This document shows, in pieces, positions 1-8,742 of a stretch of DNA of 64,000 nt (position 1 is the first letter of the stretch; each line of letters opens with the position of its first letter). The notes beneath the pieces are model-generated. The model was not told where the DNA came from and did not search any database. It was given only the letters and a program-made list of their open reading frames with translations. Position numbers and translations under genes: made by a program. The DNA comes from Bradyrhizobium canariense (lineage in GTDB: Bacteria; Pseudomonadota; Alphaproteobacteria; Rhizobiales; Xanthobacteraceae), in assembly GCF_018130465.1 (NCBI RefSeq), contig NZ_JAFCKJ010000003.1, positions 682,001-746,000 on the forward strand, read 5' to 3'.

Positions 1-201
1 GCCGGCCTGCTCGGCGTGTCCCGCAGCTATGCCAGCCGCGTCATCCAGATGTTCAAGGCGAGGCGAACCCTCGCGACACGCCGTGGCGCCATCCTGATCC
101 TCGACGCGCCGGCGCTCGAAGCCAGAGCCTGCCGTTGCAACGATTGGGTGAAGAAGCATTTCGGCGAAGTGCTGGGCGGGCGGCAGCTGCCCGACGGCTG
201 A
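1..201 (+). CDS. Crp/Fnr family transcriptional regulator, C-terminal fragment
   Basis: The frame is open from the first base of the window and ends at TGA 199-201, so only the last 66 residues are present. They contain the recognition part of a winged helix-turn-helix (GVSRSYASRVIQ), a short wing with TRRGAILILD, and the tail ALEARACRCNDWVKKHF. That tail is typical of rhizobial Crp/Fnr regulators, where a Leu-Glu-Ala-x-Ala-Cys-x-Cys segment follows the HTH. The cyclic-nucleotide-like sensor domain lies outside the window, so the signal sensed cannot be judged. Family assignment is by motif; the target genes are unknown. Confidence 0.7.
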   Translation, partial: AGLLGVSRSYASRVIQMFKARRTLATRRGAILILDAPALEARACRCNDWVKKHFGEVLGGRQLPDG

Positions 202-292
202 CACTTTGCCGCTTCACGCGAGGCGTCGGGCAACACACCCCGTCAAGCCCTCCGCGCAAAAACATTTCACTTTTCCGAATTTCGGATTTATG

Positions 293-790
293 GCATACAG
301 CCCGCATCCCGGCCCTGCCAAAGGGGCGTTCGCGACCGTCACGACATGCGGGCCGGGTGGCGGTGGACGCGGCAGCGTCGGCGCGGGCAGCGGGATGACA
401 GGGCGGGCAACCGTGAGTCCTCACGCGACGCGGTACGACACGGCGCTGGAGAGCGGGCTTGTCGGTCGTCAAGGGTGAGCACACGCAAGCCCTCGACGAT
501 TTGGGCGGGACCGTCCGCGGACGGAGAAGTCGTGTGGTCCTGACGCCCGGGGTCTGTGCGTCAAGCCTCGCGGTGATGTGGCGGCCCGACCGGGCGCGCG
601 CATCAGCGATCGGCGGGGCGACGGGGGCAATAGTGCATCGCTCCCCGGGGAGAGCACGAAGGACACCGTTAAAACCATCCGCGCAGGGAAGGCCGGGCGA
701 TCGGCCACCCCATCGGTCCACCCCGTGTGCACTCCTGTAGCGCACGGACCAGCGGGTGCCGCCGGCGCCCGGCCTTCCCTGCGCCCTTTG
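293..790 (+). repeat. Structured intergenic repeat with 19-bp inverted-repeat hairpin
   Basis: This non-coding block lies between the Crp/Fnr fragment and the caspase-like gene. It contains a perfect 19-bp inverted repeat, 681-699 (GCGCAGGGAAGGCCGGGCG) against 766-784, enclosing a variable loop of about 66 nt. Upstream of the hairpin is a G+C-rich stretch (about 470-670). I remember near-identical text from many Bradyrhizobium and related genomes, where it produces spurious short hypothetical proteins; that is memory, not a search result. Open frames here overlap on both strands without ribosome binding sites. The limits are approximate. It could be a mobile repeat or a structured RNA. Confidence 0.6.
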
Positions 791-890
791 GCCTTCATTG
801 GGCGATGAACGGCAGCAAGGCTCGGGCAGAATCTGTCGCGGGAACGCGAAGCCGCGTTCGCAATCTGGATCGAGCGCCCCTTCTATTTCA

Positions 891-1021
891 CCGTCACCCT
901 GAGGTGCCGGAGCGTAGCGGAGGCCTCGAAGGGCGACGGCCCGGCTGCCGGTTCGGCCGTTCATCCTTCGAGGCTCTCCACGCGTCGCGTTGCGACGCAT
1001 GACTCGCGCCTCAGGATGACG
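891..1021. repeat. Palindromic intergenic repeat
   Basis: The outer arms CCGTCACCCTGAGG (891-904) and CCTCAGGATGACGG (1008-1021) are inverted copies with one mismatch. An inner pair, GGCCTCGAAGG near 921-931 and CCTTCGAGGC near 965-974, is also inverted. The whole 131-bp unit can fold into one long imperfect hairpin. The layout (CTGAGG outer ends, CTCGAAGG inner ends, G+C-rich centre) matches a palindromic repeat family I recall as common between Bradyrhizobium genes. It sits about 110 bp before the caspase-like gene. Confidence 0.7.
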
Positions 1022-1129
1022 GGATTGGCAGCAAGCGCCCGAGCCGCCTGCGCCGCGGCCTGCCGTCGCACCGCTTTTCGCCGGCGCGCCGGACTGTTAG
1101 ACTGACGCCATTATTTTTGGGGAATTTTG

Positions 1130-2476
1130 ATGCGCGCGAGGATTTTCAATCGCGTCCCGGGGCTGGCGACGCTGGTCGCAGCCCTCTTCGTCGTCGCCAC
1201 GCCCCCGGCATCGGCCGAGAAGCGCATCGCGCTCGTGGTCGGCAACTCCGCCTACAAGAACATCACGCCGCTCGACAATCCCTCCAAGGACGCGAGCCTG
1301 ATGGCGGAGACGCTTGGCCTGCTCGGCTTCACGCTGGTCGGAGGCCGCGCCCAGCTCGATCTCGACAAGGGCGCGATGGACCTGGCGGTGCAGAGCTTTG
1401 GCCGGCAGGTGCAGGGCGCCGACGTCGCGCTGTTCTATTATGCCGGCCACGGCGTGCAGGTCTCGGGCGCCAACTATCTCGTGCCGGTCGGCGCCAATCC
1501 GACGCGCGAGGCCGACGTCGACTTCCAGATGACCGACGTCAACCTCGTGCTGCGCCAGATGCAGGGATCGGGCACGCGCCTCAACCTCGTGATCCTCGAC
1601 GCCTGCCGCAACAACCCGTTCGGCTCGCGCGGCCTGCGCGCCTCCGATGGCGGCCTCGCGCAGATGCGCGCGCCCGAGGGCACGCTGATCTCCTACGCAA
1701 CGCAACCCGGCAACGTCGCCCAGGACGGCAGCGACGGCCACAGCCCCTACACCAAGGCATTGGCCGCGACGGTCCGGACCGCCGGCCTCGACGTATTCCA
1801 GACCTTCAACCAGGTCGGCCTCGCGGTGAAGCGCGCCACCTCCGGCGCGCAGCAGCCCTGGGTGTCGTCCTCACCGATCGACGGCACCTTCTATTTCGTA
1901 GCCCCGACGCAGACCGCCCCGCCGCAGGTCGCCGCGATGCAGCCCGATCCGCTGCCGGCTGATCGGCTGCGCGCCGATCCGGACCGCATCCCCTTACGCG
2001 ATGCCGCCCTGCTGAGCGAACTCAGCGAGCGGCTCTACGAGCTCAATTTCGATCCTGACAGCCCTGATGGACTGACCCGCGCGATCACAAAGCTGCAGCA
2101 GCGGATTTCCATGGCACCGACGGGCGAAGCCACCGAAGGCCTGCTGCTGCGGATGCGCAAGATGGAGGATCTGAAGCCATGGGGCTCGATCGTCTACGGC
2201 CCCGACGGCAGCAAATGGGGCATATCCTGGAACCACGCCTCGCGGCGCGCGGCGGTGGCGGATGCGCGCGGCAATTGCGGCGGCGCCAAATGTCCGATCG
2301 AGCTGTCATTCTATGGCAACCGCTGTGGCGCGTTTGCGATCTCCGACAAATCCTGGTCGCTCGTCCAGCGCGACAGCGTGCAGCGCGCGAAAGACGCCGC
2401 GCTTGACGAATGCGGCAAGGCTGGCAAAGCTTGCCGCATTATCGGTTCCGTCTGTGCCGACGGCTCCGGCCGCTGA
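1130..2476 (+). CDS. Secreted caspase-like (peptidase C14 family) protein with C-terminal DUF4189-like domain
   Basis: A signal peptide (about residues 1-29, ending PPASA) precedes a caspase-fold domain beginning KRIALVVGNSAYKN. The catalytic pair is visible: His107 in FYYAGHGVQ and Cys159 in LVILDACRNNPF, as in bacterial metacaspase-like peptidases. The last 100 or so residues, beginning WGSIVYGPDGSKWG, carry spaced cysteines (NCGGAKC, RCGAF, DECGKAGKAC, SVCAD) resembling DUF4189. The usual role of such envelope proteins is unclear. I chose ATG 1130 over TTG 1127 because GGGGAA lies just upstream. Substrate unknown; family assignment good. Confidence 0.82.
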   Translation: MRARIFNRVPGLATLVAALFVVATPPASAEKRIALVVGNSAYKNITPLDNPSKDASLMAETLGLLGFTLVGGRAQLDLDKGAMDLAVQSFGRQVQGADVALFYYAGHGVQVSGANYLVPVGANPTREADVDFQMTDVNLVLRQMQGSGTRLNLVILDACRNNPFGSRGLRASDGGLAQMRAPEGTLISYATQPGNVAQDGSDGHSPYTKALAATVRTAGLDVFQTFNQVGLAVKRATSGAQQPWVSSSPIDGTFYFVAPTQTAPPQVAAMQPDPLPADRLRADPDRIPLRDAALLSELSERLYELNFDPDSPDGLTRAITKLQQRISMAPTGEATEGLLLRMRKMEDLKPWGSIVYGPDGSKWGISWNHASRRAAVADARGNCGGAKCPIELSFYGNRCGAFAISDKSWSLVQRDSVQRAKDAALDECGKAGKACRIIGSVCADGSGR

Positions 2477-2504
2477 TACGATTTTTCATTTTGGATTATT
2501 GCTC

Positions 2505-3008
2505 ATGCGCAATGCCGTCATCCCTGCGACTGCCCTCGCCTTCTTCCTTTCCGCCGCCCTCGCCCCATCGTCCGCCGTCGCGCAGTCCGGCAGCGCCGGC
2601 GGCTCGATCGGCAATGACGAGAAGTCGCTGTCCGGATCGCGATCGGACCGTTCCGCCGAGCCGGCGCCCTCGGGGCGTCGCAGCAAGCCGGCCGAGGAGC
2701 CGCGCAGCTCCTCGCGGCGCGGCGGTGGTGGTGGAGGTGGCGGTGGTGGCGGGAGTTTCGACGGCGCCTGGATGGTCGTCAGCGTCGGCTGCGGCGGCAC
2801 CACGACCGGCGCGGTCGTGGTCTCCTCGGGCAAGGTCATAGGCCAAGGCGTCAGTGGTACCGTCAGCCCGAGCGGCGCGGTCAGCACGTTCGGTCAAGGC
2901 GAGGGCGTGACCTTCACCGGCTCCGGCCGCCTCGGTGCCCGTAGCGGTTCCGGATCCTTCCGCCGCTCGGACGGCTGCAGCGGAACCTGGACCTCAAGCA
3001 AGCAGTAG
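2505..3008 (+). CDS. Secreted glycine/serine-rich hypothetical protein
   Basis: The 167-residue protein starts at ATG 2505, 28 nt after the caspase-like gene, so the two may share a transcript. It has a signal peptide (MRNAVIPATALAFFLSAALA), then a low-complexity basic region, an eleven-residue glycine run near residue 80, and a C-terminal part of short strands (FDGAWMVVSVGCGG ... GTWTSSKQ) with two cysteines. The C-terminal pattern resembles small beta-barrel envelope proteins seen in Bradyrhizobium, but I cannot name a family. Function unknown. Confidence 0.7.
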   Translation: MRNAVIPATALAFFLSAALAPSSAVAQSGSAGGSIGNDEKSLSGSRSDRSAEPAPSGRRSKPAEEPRSSSRRGGGGGGGGGGGSFDGAWMVVSVGCGGTTTGAVVVSSGKVIGQGVSGTVSPSGAVSTFGQGEGVTFTGSGRLGARSGSGSFRRSDGCSGTWTSSKQ

Positions 3009-3159
3009 CAGCGAAAAAAGCCTGATTCCGCGGCGGAACGAACGCCGCGCAGGCCCGATTCAGGCCACATCCTCTCCGGATTTGCGGCTCATTGCCACCC
3101 AAGTCTTTGACGAGAAAGGGAAGGTAACGAGTTGCGTCATGCGTAATCGGGAGACCAGG

Positions 3160-4368
3160 ATGGGCAACCGCACCGCAAAGTTCATATCCGCCCTTGTGGG
3201 CAGCATCATTGCCGGCGCGCCACTGGCCGCCGTGTCGCAGAATGCACCGACGGCACCGAGCACGGCAAATGCCGCGAGCGACTGCCTTGGCTCGCCAAAG
3301 GGCGCCGCGCCACAGGGCCAGCACTGGCATTATCGCCTCGAGCGCGCGACCAAGCGACAGTGCTGGTATCTGCGCGCCGAAGGCGGCAAGGCCACACAAA
3401 CCGCACAGGCAGCGCCCGATACCCCGACGGCAGATTCAGCCGTGCCGCAGCAGCACTCGGTACAGGACGCGCGCGCCGAATATCTGACGCCGCAGAGCAT
3501 CGCCGCTGTAAAGGCGCCTGCACAGGCGGGACCGGCGCCGACGCAACAAGCTGCGAGCCCCTCCGCTGACGTCAATGCGCAGCAGCCCGCCGTTGCCGCG
3601 CGCTGGCCCGACGCCTCCGCGGCGTCCGCCGCGCCCGCAGCGCAGCCGTCGCCCGCACCTGTCGCGGCCGCCGCGCAGCCGACCGCGAAGCCGGCGAAGG
3701 CCCCTGCTCCGATTGTACTGGCCGCGGCAGACAGCACCGCCGACAAGCCGACCGGTTCGCTCCAGATGCTGCTGCTCGTGATCGGCGGCGCGCTGGCGCT
3801 GGCCGGCATCCTCGCCAGCGTCATCTACCGCTTCGCCGGCGGACGCATGCGCGTCCAGGCCGCCGACCATCGCCGCGTCAACTGGGACAATTTTGAGCCG
3901 CACGATCACGACGATGGCCGTGCGCCCTGGCTCAACGCAGCGACGGCCGGCGCGCCGCGCGCTCAGCAGCCGCGCCCGGTGGATTTCGATGCCCTGCGTC
4001 CGCAGGCCGCGCAGCTCAAGACCACACAGCTCGCCGCGATCGATCACGAAATCGATGTGATCGACGAGCGCGCCCCGCAAGCCCACGACCAAGCCCGCGA
4101 TGAGGCCGCAGAGCTCGACGCGGCCGACATGTTCAATGGAGAATTCGAGATCGAGGCCGTAGCGCCGCGGCTCGCGGCCAATGACGAAGAGACAGCCGAT
4201 CGCGATGATGATGAGGTGGAACTCGAGGACGCCATCGACATCGACGTGATCACAACGATGCTGGAACGGCTGGCGAAGGACGGGCCGCGACTGACGCAGC
4301 CTAGCCTTGAAGCTGACCTTGCAGACCTCGCACGAAGCTCACGAGCCCAGTCTGCCGCTCGCGCTTGA
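3160..4368 (+). CDS. Hypothetical membrane-anchored protein with Ala/Pro-rich linker
   Basis: From ATG 3160 the 402-residue protein has an N-terminal hydrophobic signal, then a short Cys-containing segment with HWHYRLERATKRQCWYLR. That motif recurs in Bradyrhizobium hypotheticals. A long Ala/Pro/Gln-rich linker follows, then one transmembrane segment (about residues 201-225, LQMLLLVIGGALALAGILAS) and an acidic cytoplasmic tail rich in Asp and Glu. ATG 3139 is an alternative start. The 3' end runs 68 bp into the convergent gmk gene. No known domain is recognised; it may be a cell-envelope protein. Confidence 0.7.
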   Translation: MGNRTAKFISALVGSIIAGAPLAAVSQNAPTAPSTANAASDCLGSPKGAAPQGQHWHYRLERATKRQCWYLRAEGGKATQTAQAAPDTPTADSAVPQQHSVQDARAEYLTPQSIAAVKAPAQAGPAPTQQAASPSADVNAQQPAVAARWPDASAASAAPAAQPSPAPVAAAAQPTAKPAKAPAPIVLAAADSTADKPTGSLQMLLLVIGGALALAGILASVIYRFAGGRMRVQAADHRRVNWDNFEPHDHDDGRAPWLNAATAGAPRAQQPRPVDFDALRPQAAQLKTTQLAAIDHEIDVIDERAPQAHDQARDEAAELDAADMFNGEFEIEAVAPRLAANDEETADRDDDEVELEDAIDIDVITTMLERLAKDGPRLTQPSLEADLADLARSSRAQSAARA

Positions 4369-4960
4369 GGCGTTCGGCCTTCAGGATCGACTGCACCTCG
4401 GCGAAGGCCTCGTCGACGTCGTGGTTGATGACGATGTAGTCGTACTCGGCCCAGTGGCTCATCTCGTGGCTGGCGCGGCTCATGCGCTTGCGGATCACCT
4501 CGTCGGAATCCTGCGCGCGCGAATGCAGCCGCTTCTCGAGATCGGCGGCCGAGGGCGGCAGGATGAAGACACTGACGACGTCGGCGCGCGCTTTCTCTCG
4601 GAGCTGCTGCGTGCCCTGCCAGTCGATGTCGAACAGCACGTCCTGCCCGGCTGACAACGCGGCCTCGACGGGTCCGCGCGGCGTGCCGTAGCTGTTGTCG
4701 AACACGGTCGCCCATTCCAGCAGCTCGTCGCCCTTCACCATCGCCTCGAAGCGGGGCTTGTCGACGAACAGATAGTCGCGGCCGTCGACCTCGCCCGGCC
4801 GCATCGCGCGCGTGGTCGCCGACACCGACATTCGAAGGCCGGGCATACGGTCGATCAGCAGACGCGACAACGTCGTCTTGCCCGCGCCCGACGGCGAGGA
4901 CAGCACGAACATCAATCCGCGCCGCTCGACACCGTCAGTTCCGTGACCGCCAATCGTCAT
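4301..4960 (-). CDS. gmk: Guanylate kinase
   Basis: This enzyme phosphorylates GMP to GDP using ATP in the cytoplasm. The 219-residue protein has the P-loop SSPSGAGKTT near residue 20, the GMP-binding SATTRAMRPGEVDGRDY stretch, and FDIDWQGTQQL. Length and motifs match the family. It begins 3 nt after the upstream YicC gene ends, so the two are co-transcribed, an arrangement common in bacteria. Its 3' end overlaps the convergent hypothetical gene. The ATG at 4960 gives the N-terminus MTIGGHGTDG, about 16 residues before the first beta strand. Confidence 0.96.
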   Translation of the reverse strand: MTIGGHGTDGVERRGLMFVLSSPSGAGKTTLSRLLIDRMPGLRMSVSATTRAMRPGEVDGRDYLFVDKPRFEAMVKGDELLEWATVFDNSYGTPRGPVEAALSAGQDVLFDIDWQGTQQLREKARADVVSVFILPPSAADLEKRLHSRAQDSDEVIRKRMSRASHEMSHWAEYDYIVINHDVDEAFAEVQSILKAERLKRERQTGLVSFVRGLQGQLQG

Positions 4961-4963
4961 CGA

Positions 4964-5851
4964 TCACTCCAGATTCTGAACCTGCTCGCGGAACTGCTCG
5001 ACCACGTTCTTCATGGCGAGGCCAGTATTGGTCAGCTCGATGTCGTTCGACTTCGAGCAACAGGTGTTGACCTCGCGGTGAAACTCCTGCGACAGGAAGT
5101 CGAGCTTGCGCCCGACCGGGCCGCCCTTGCCGATCAGCTCGCGCGCCTGCGCGATGTGCGAGGCGATGCGGTCGAGCTCCTCGCGAATGTCGGCCCTGGT
5201 CGCGATCAGGATCGCTTCCTGCATCAGGCGATCGGAATCGAAACGATCTGAGGTGTCGAGGAGGCTCGCGATCTGCTCGGCGAGCCTGGCCTTGATCGCC
5301 TCGGGCTTGCGGCCGGGCGCGGCCTCGGCCTTCTTCGCCAGCTGCTCGACCTCGTCGACCCGCTGGATCAGGATCTGCCCGAGCGAGGTCCCCTCGCGCT
5401 TGCGCATCTCGACGAGTTCGTCGAGCGCCTTGTCGAAGGCGTCCGCGGCGGCGGCGCGCGCGGCCTTGTCCTCCTCCTCGTCGCCCTCGGGCTCGGCGAC
5501 TTCAATGACACCCTTGATGGCCAAGAGTCCGTCGACGCTCGGCGCGACCGCATCGACCTTGCCGGCGATCACGGCGGCGGCCTTGAGGACGGCGTTGAGC
5601 ACGTCCTCGTTGACGCGGACCGTGGTGGCCGCATTGGCGCGCTTGACGGTCAGATTGGCGTAGACGGTGCCGCGCGAGAGCCGCTCGGCGGCGCGCTTCT
5701 TGGCATGAGCCTCGAGCTCGTCGAACCCCTGCGGCAGCCGCACCCTGAGGTCAAAGCCCTTGGCGTTGACCGACTTCAATTCCCATTCGAACGTATACGG
5801 CCCGCTCGCGCCGTGGCTTCGGGCAAAGCCGGTCATGGACGACAACGCCAT
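4964..5851 (-). CDS. yicC: YicC family endoribonuclease-like protein
   Basis: The 295-residue protein begins with the family signature ALSSMTGFARS and ends with the conserved block EFHREVNTCCSKSNDIELT. YicC-family proteins belong to a recently recognised class of endoribonucleases; E. coli YicC has been linked to small-RNA decay. The gene sits directly upstream of gmk (3-nt gap) and downstream of mltG (117-nt gap) on the same strand, a standard alphaproteobacterial arrangement. The central region is acidic (EPEGDEEEDKAARAA). The family call is certain; the RNA substrates are not. Confidence 0.92.
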   Translation of the reverse strand: MALSSMTGFARSHGASGPYTFEWELKSVNAKGFDLRVRLPQGFDELEAHAKKRAAERLSRGTVYANLTVKRANAATTVRVNEDVLNAVLKAAAVIAGKVDAVAPSVDGLLAIKGVIEVAEPEGDEEEDKAARAAAADAFDKALDELVEMRKREGTSLGQILIQRVDEVEQLAKKAEAAPGRKPEAIKARLAEQIASLLDTSDRFDSDRLMQEAILIATRADIREELDRIASHIAQARELIGKGGPVGRKLDFLSQEFHREVNTCCSKSNDIELTNTGLAMKNVVEQFREQVQNLE

Positions 5852-5968
5852 CAGGTCAATTTCTCCAGGAGCACGGGATTCGCGGGGCCATCAAGCCACG
5901 CGAATCTTAAGACTATTTTGCAGGAAAGTGGAATCCGCAAAGTCCCGCAGGCAGATCTGCGCGCAGGC

Positions 5969-7243
5969 CTAGCGCTGGACCACCGGGGGTGAGGGCTGCA
6001 TCGCGCCTTGCCGGGCCGGCGGCGGACCCGCGGGGCGAGCGGCCGGCGGTTTTTTCTGCTGGTTGGGTCGCGCCGGCGTGGTCGCCGTCGGCGTATCGGC
6101 GGCGCTGGGCGCGGCGGCAGCCGGTGGCTGCGCGTCCTCGGCCGGCTCGACCGTGTCGTTCTGGATCTGCTTCTCCATCGCGCGTAGCTTCGCAACGTTC
6201 TTCTGGTGCGCGTCGTAGGTCTCGGTGAAGGCATGCCCGCCGGTGCCGTCGGCGACGAAATAGAGGTCGCGGGTGCGGGCCGGGTTGGCGGCGGCCTCGA
6301 GCGAGGCCCGGCCGGGGTTGGAGATCGGGCCCGGCGGCAGGCCCTCGATCACATAGGTGTTGTAGGGCGAGGGCTGCGTGATCTCGCTGCGCTTGATCGG
6401 ACGGCCGAGCGTGCCCTTGCCGCCGACGAGGCCATAGATGATCGTGGGATCGGACTGCAGCTTGATCCTCTGCTTCAGGCGGTTGACGAACACCGCGGCG
6501 ACGCGGCTGCGCTCGTCCGGCTTGCCGGTCTCCTTCTCCACGATCGAGGCCAGCGTCACCAGTTGCTCTGGACTCTTGACCGGAATGTCCTGGTTGCGGC
6601 GCTCCCAGATCTCGGTCAGCACGCGCTTGTGCGCCTGCTGCATGCGCTGGACGACCTGATCGCGCGGGGTCCCGCGCGGGAACTTGTAGGTCTCGGGCAA
6701 CAGCGTGCCTTCGCGCGGCAGCTCACGCACGCTGCCGGTGAAGATGTCGTTGTCGGACAGGCGCGCCACGATCTGCTCGGAGGTCAGGCCCTCCGGGATC
6801 GTCACGGCATGCTGCACCACCTTGCCCTCGACGATGGTGGCAATGACGTCGCGCAAGGATGCGTTCTTCTGGAACGAGTATTCACCGGGCTTGAGGTCCG
6901 AGCTCGCCTTCAACGCAGCGACGCTGGCAATGAACGCCCACGGATTGACGTCGGTCACGCCTTCCCGGTTCAGCGTCTCGGCGATGTCGCGCTTGCCGGC
7001 GCGCTGCGGGATGTTGACGATCTTGTCTTCCTTCAGCGGTCCCGGCGCCTCGAGCACCTGTCGGCCGTAGTAGTACACGCCACCCGCACCGATCATCGCA
7101 ATCAGCAGGAGGGTGATGATGGCGTTGCCGACGACCACGAAGGGATTGCGCGCGCGGTCCGATCGCTTCGGCGGCGGCGGGACCTGCTCGGGCTCGAGCG
7201 CTGCCCGCGGACTCCGGGGCGAAATGGGCGGCCTTTCACTCAT
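5969..7243 (-). CDS. mltG: Endolytic peptidoglycan transglycosylase MltG
   Basis: MltG cleaves nascent glycan strands in the inner-membrane periplasmic face and probably ends chain elongation. The 424-residue protein has a proline-rich cytoplasmic N-terminus and one membrane segment (about residues 35-56, VVVGNAIITLLLIAMIGAGG). A LysM-like part and the YceG domain follow, with ETYKFPRGT and the catalytic-Glu segment LASIVEKETGKPDERS; SDPTIIYGL and NTYVIEGLPPGPI also match. The last 80 residues are a Pro/Ala/Thr-rich low-complexity tail absent from E. coli MltG. It lies between fabF and yicC. Confidence 0.95.
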   Translation of the reverse strand: MSERPPISPRSPRAALEPEQVPPPPKRSDRARNPFVVVGNAIITLLLIAMIGAGGVYYYGRQVLEAPGPLKEDKIVNIPQRAGKRDIAETLNREGVTDVNPWAFIASVAALKASSDLKPGEYSFQKNASLRDVIATIVEGKVVQHAVTIPEGLTSEQIVARLSDNDIFTGSVRELPREGTLLPETYKFPRGTPRDQVVQRMQQAHKRVLTEIWERRNQDIPVKSPEQLVTLASIVEKETGKPDERSRVAAVFVNRLKQRIKLQSDPTIIYGLVGGKGTLGRPIKRSEITQPSPYNTYVIEGLPPGPISNPGRASLEAAANPARTRDLYFVADGTGGHAFTETYDAHQKNVAKLRAMEKQIQNDTVEPAEDAQPPAAAAPSAADTPTATTPARPNQQKKPPAARPAGPPPARQGAMQPSPPVVQR

Positions 7244-7368
7244 CGAAGCAACCTGAATCCTGCCGGTTCAATCGCGACCTGACAATCGCTTGCCGAGCCA
7301 AATGCACGCGCCCGCTTCCATGACTATCGCCGAATACGGCAAAACGGTGGATTCGTCGCAACAACAAA

Positions 7369-8634
7369 CTAATGGACCAGACGCCGGAAGATGACCGACG
7401 CGTTGGTACCGCCAAAACCAAAAGAATTCGACAACGCGACGTTGACCTCGCGCTTCTTCGCCTTATGCGGCACGAGATCGATCGCAGTCTCGACCGACGG
7501 ATTGTCCAGGTTGATGGTCGGCGGCACCACATTATCGCGAATCGCGAGAATGGCGAAGATCGCCTCGATCGCGCCGGCCGCGCCCAGGAGATGACCGGTC
7601 GACGACTTGGTCGAGGACATCGCGACCTTGGAGGCGGCATTGCCGAGCAGGCGTTCGACCGCACCGAGCTCGATCTCGTCACCGAGCGGTGTCGAGGTGC
7701 CGTGCGCGTTGATGTAGTCGAGATCGGATGCGGTGAGGCCGGCGCGCTTGAGCGCCGCCGCCATGCTGCGGAAGCCGCCATCGCCGTCGGGTGACGGCGA
7801 GGTGATGTGGTAGGCATCGCCCGAGAGACCGTAGCCGATCACCTCGGCATAGATCTTCGCGCCGCGGCGCTTGGCGTGTTCGAGCTCTTCCAGGACCAGA
7901 ACGCCGGCGCCCTCGCCCATCACGAAACCGTCGCGGTCCTTGTCGTAGGGACGCGAGGCCTTCTCAGGCGTGTCGTTGAAGGCTGTCGAGAGCGCGCGCG
8001 CGGCGTTGAAGCCGGCAATGCCGATGCGGCCGATCGGCGATTCCGCGCCGCCGGCAACCATGACGTCGGCATCGCCGAGCGCGATCAGGCGGGCGGCATC
8101 GCCAACCGCGTGAGCGCCGGTCGAGCAGGCCGTGACCACCGAATGGTTCGGTCCTTTCAGCCCATGCTTGATCGAGACATAGCCGGAGGCGAGATTGATC
8201 AGGCGGCCCGGAATGAAGAACGGCGAGACCCGGCGCGGCCCGCGTTCCTTCAGCAGGACCGCGGTTTCGGCGATGCCGTTGAGGCCGCCGATGCCGGACC
8301 CAATCATGGTGCCGGTGGCGCATTTGTCCTCTTCGGTCTCGGGATGCCAGTTGGCATCGTCGAGCGCCTGGCTGGCTGCCGCCATGCCGAAGATGATGAA
8401 ATCGTCGACCTTGCGCTGGTCCTTGGGCTCCATCCAGATGTCGGGATTGAAAGTGTCGTTGGTCCCGTCGCCGCGCACGACCGTGCAGCCGATCTTGGTC
8501 TGAAGATCGGAGACATCGAAGCTCTCGATCCTGCGTGCGCCGCTTTCGCCGTCGAGGATGCGCTTCCAGGTCGGCTCGACACCGCAGCCGAGTGGCGAAA
8601 CCATGCCAAGACCCGTGACGACAACCCGCCTCAT
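7369..8634 (-). CDS. fabF: Beta-ketoacyl-ACP synthase II
   Basis: This condensing enzyme extends acyl-ACP with malonyl-ACP in type II fatty acid synthesis. The 421-residue protein has the nucleophile Cys170 in VVTACSTGAHAVG, the first active-site His in NAHGTSTPLGD, the Lys/His segment STKSSTGHLLGAAGA, and the C-terminal glycine-rich loop SNSFGFGGTNAS. Length matches the family. It follows acpP by 108 nt on the same strand in the order fabD-fabG-acpP-fabF, so acyl carrier protein and its partner are made together. The ATG at 8634 is close to the first conserved strand (RRVVVTGLG). Confidence 0.97.
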   Translation of the reverse strand: MRRVVVTGLGMVSPLGCGVEPTWKRILDGESGARRIESFDVSDLQTKIGCTVVRGDGTNDTFNPDIWMEPKDQRKVDDFIIFGMAAASQALDDANWHPETEEDKCATGTMIGSGIGGLNGIAETAVLLKERGPRRVSPFFIPGRLINLASGYVSIKHGLKGPNHSVVTACSTGAHAVGDAARLIALGDADVMVAGGAESPIGRIGIAGFNAARALSTAFNDTPEKASRPYDKDRDGFVMGEGAGVLVLEELEHAKRRGAKIYAEVIGYGLSGDAYHITSPSPDGDGGFRSMAAALKRAGLTASDLDYINAHGTSTPLGDEIELGAVERLLGNAASKVAMSSTKSSTGHLLGAAGAIEAIFAILAIRDNVVPPTINLDNPSVETAIDLVPHKAKKREVNVALSNSFGFGGTNASVIFRRLVH

Positions 8635-8742
8635 ATCCGAAAACTCCGCATCAAAACATTCACGGCCAATAACAAGAAACCGGCTGACCGCTGTTGGGCG
8701 GTCCGTCCGGTTTCAATGTTGTCCCCGCGAAAATGAAGAGCC

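Noticed and set aside
53-1000. 315-codon minus-strand frame across the repeat region
   Set aside because: Its text comes from repeat elements, Arg/Pro-rich with no domain.
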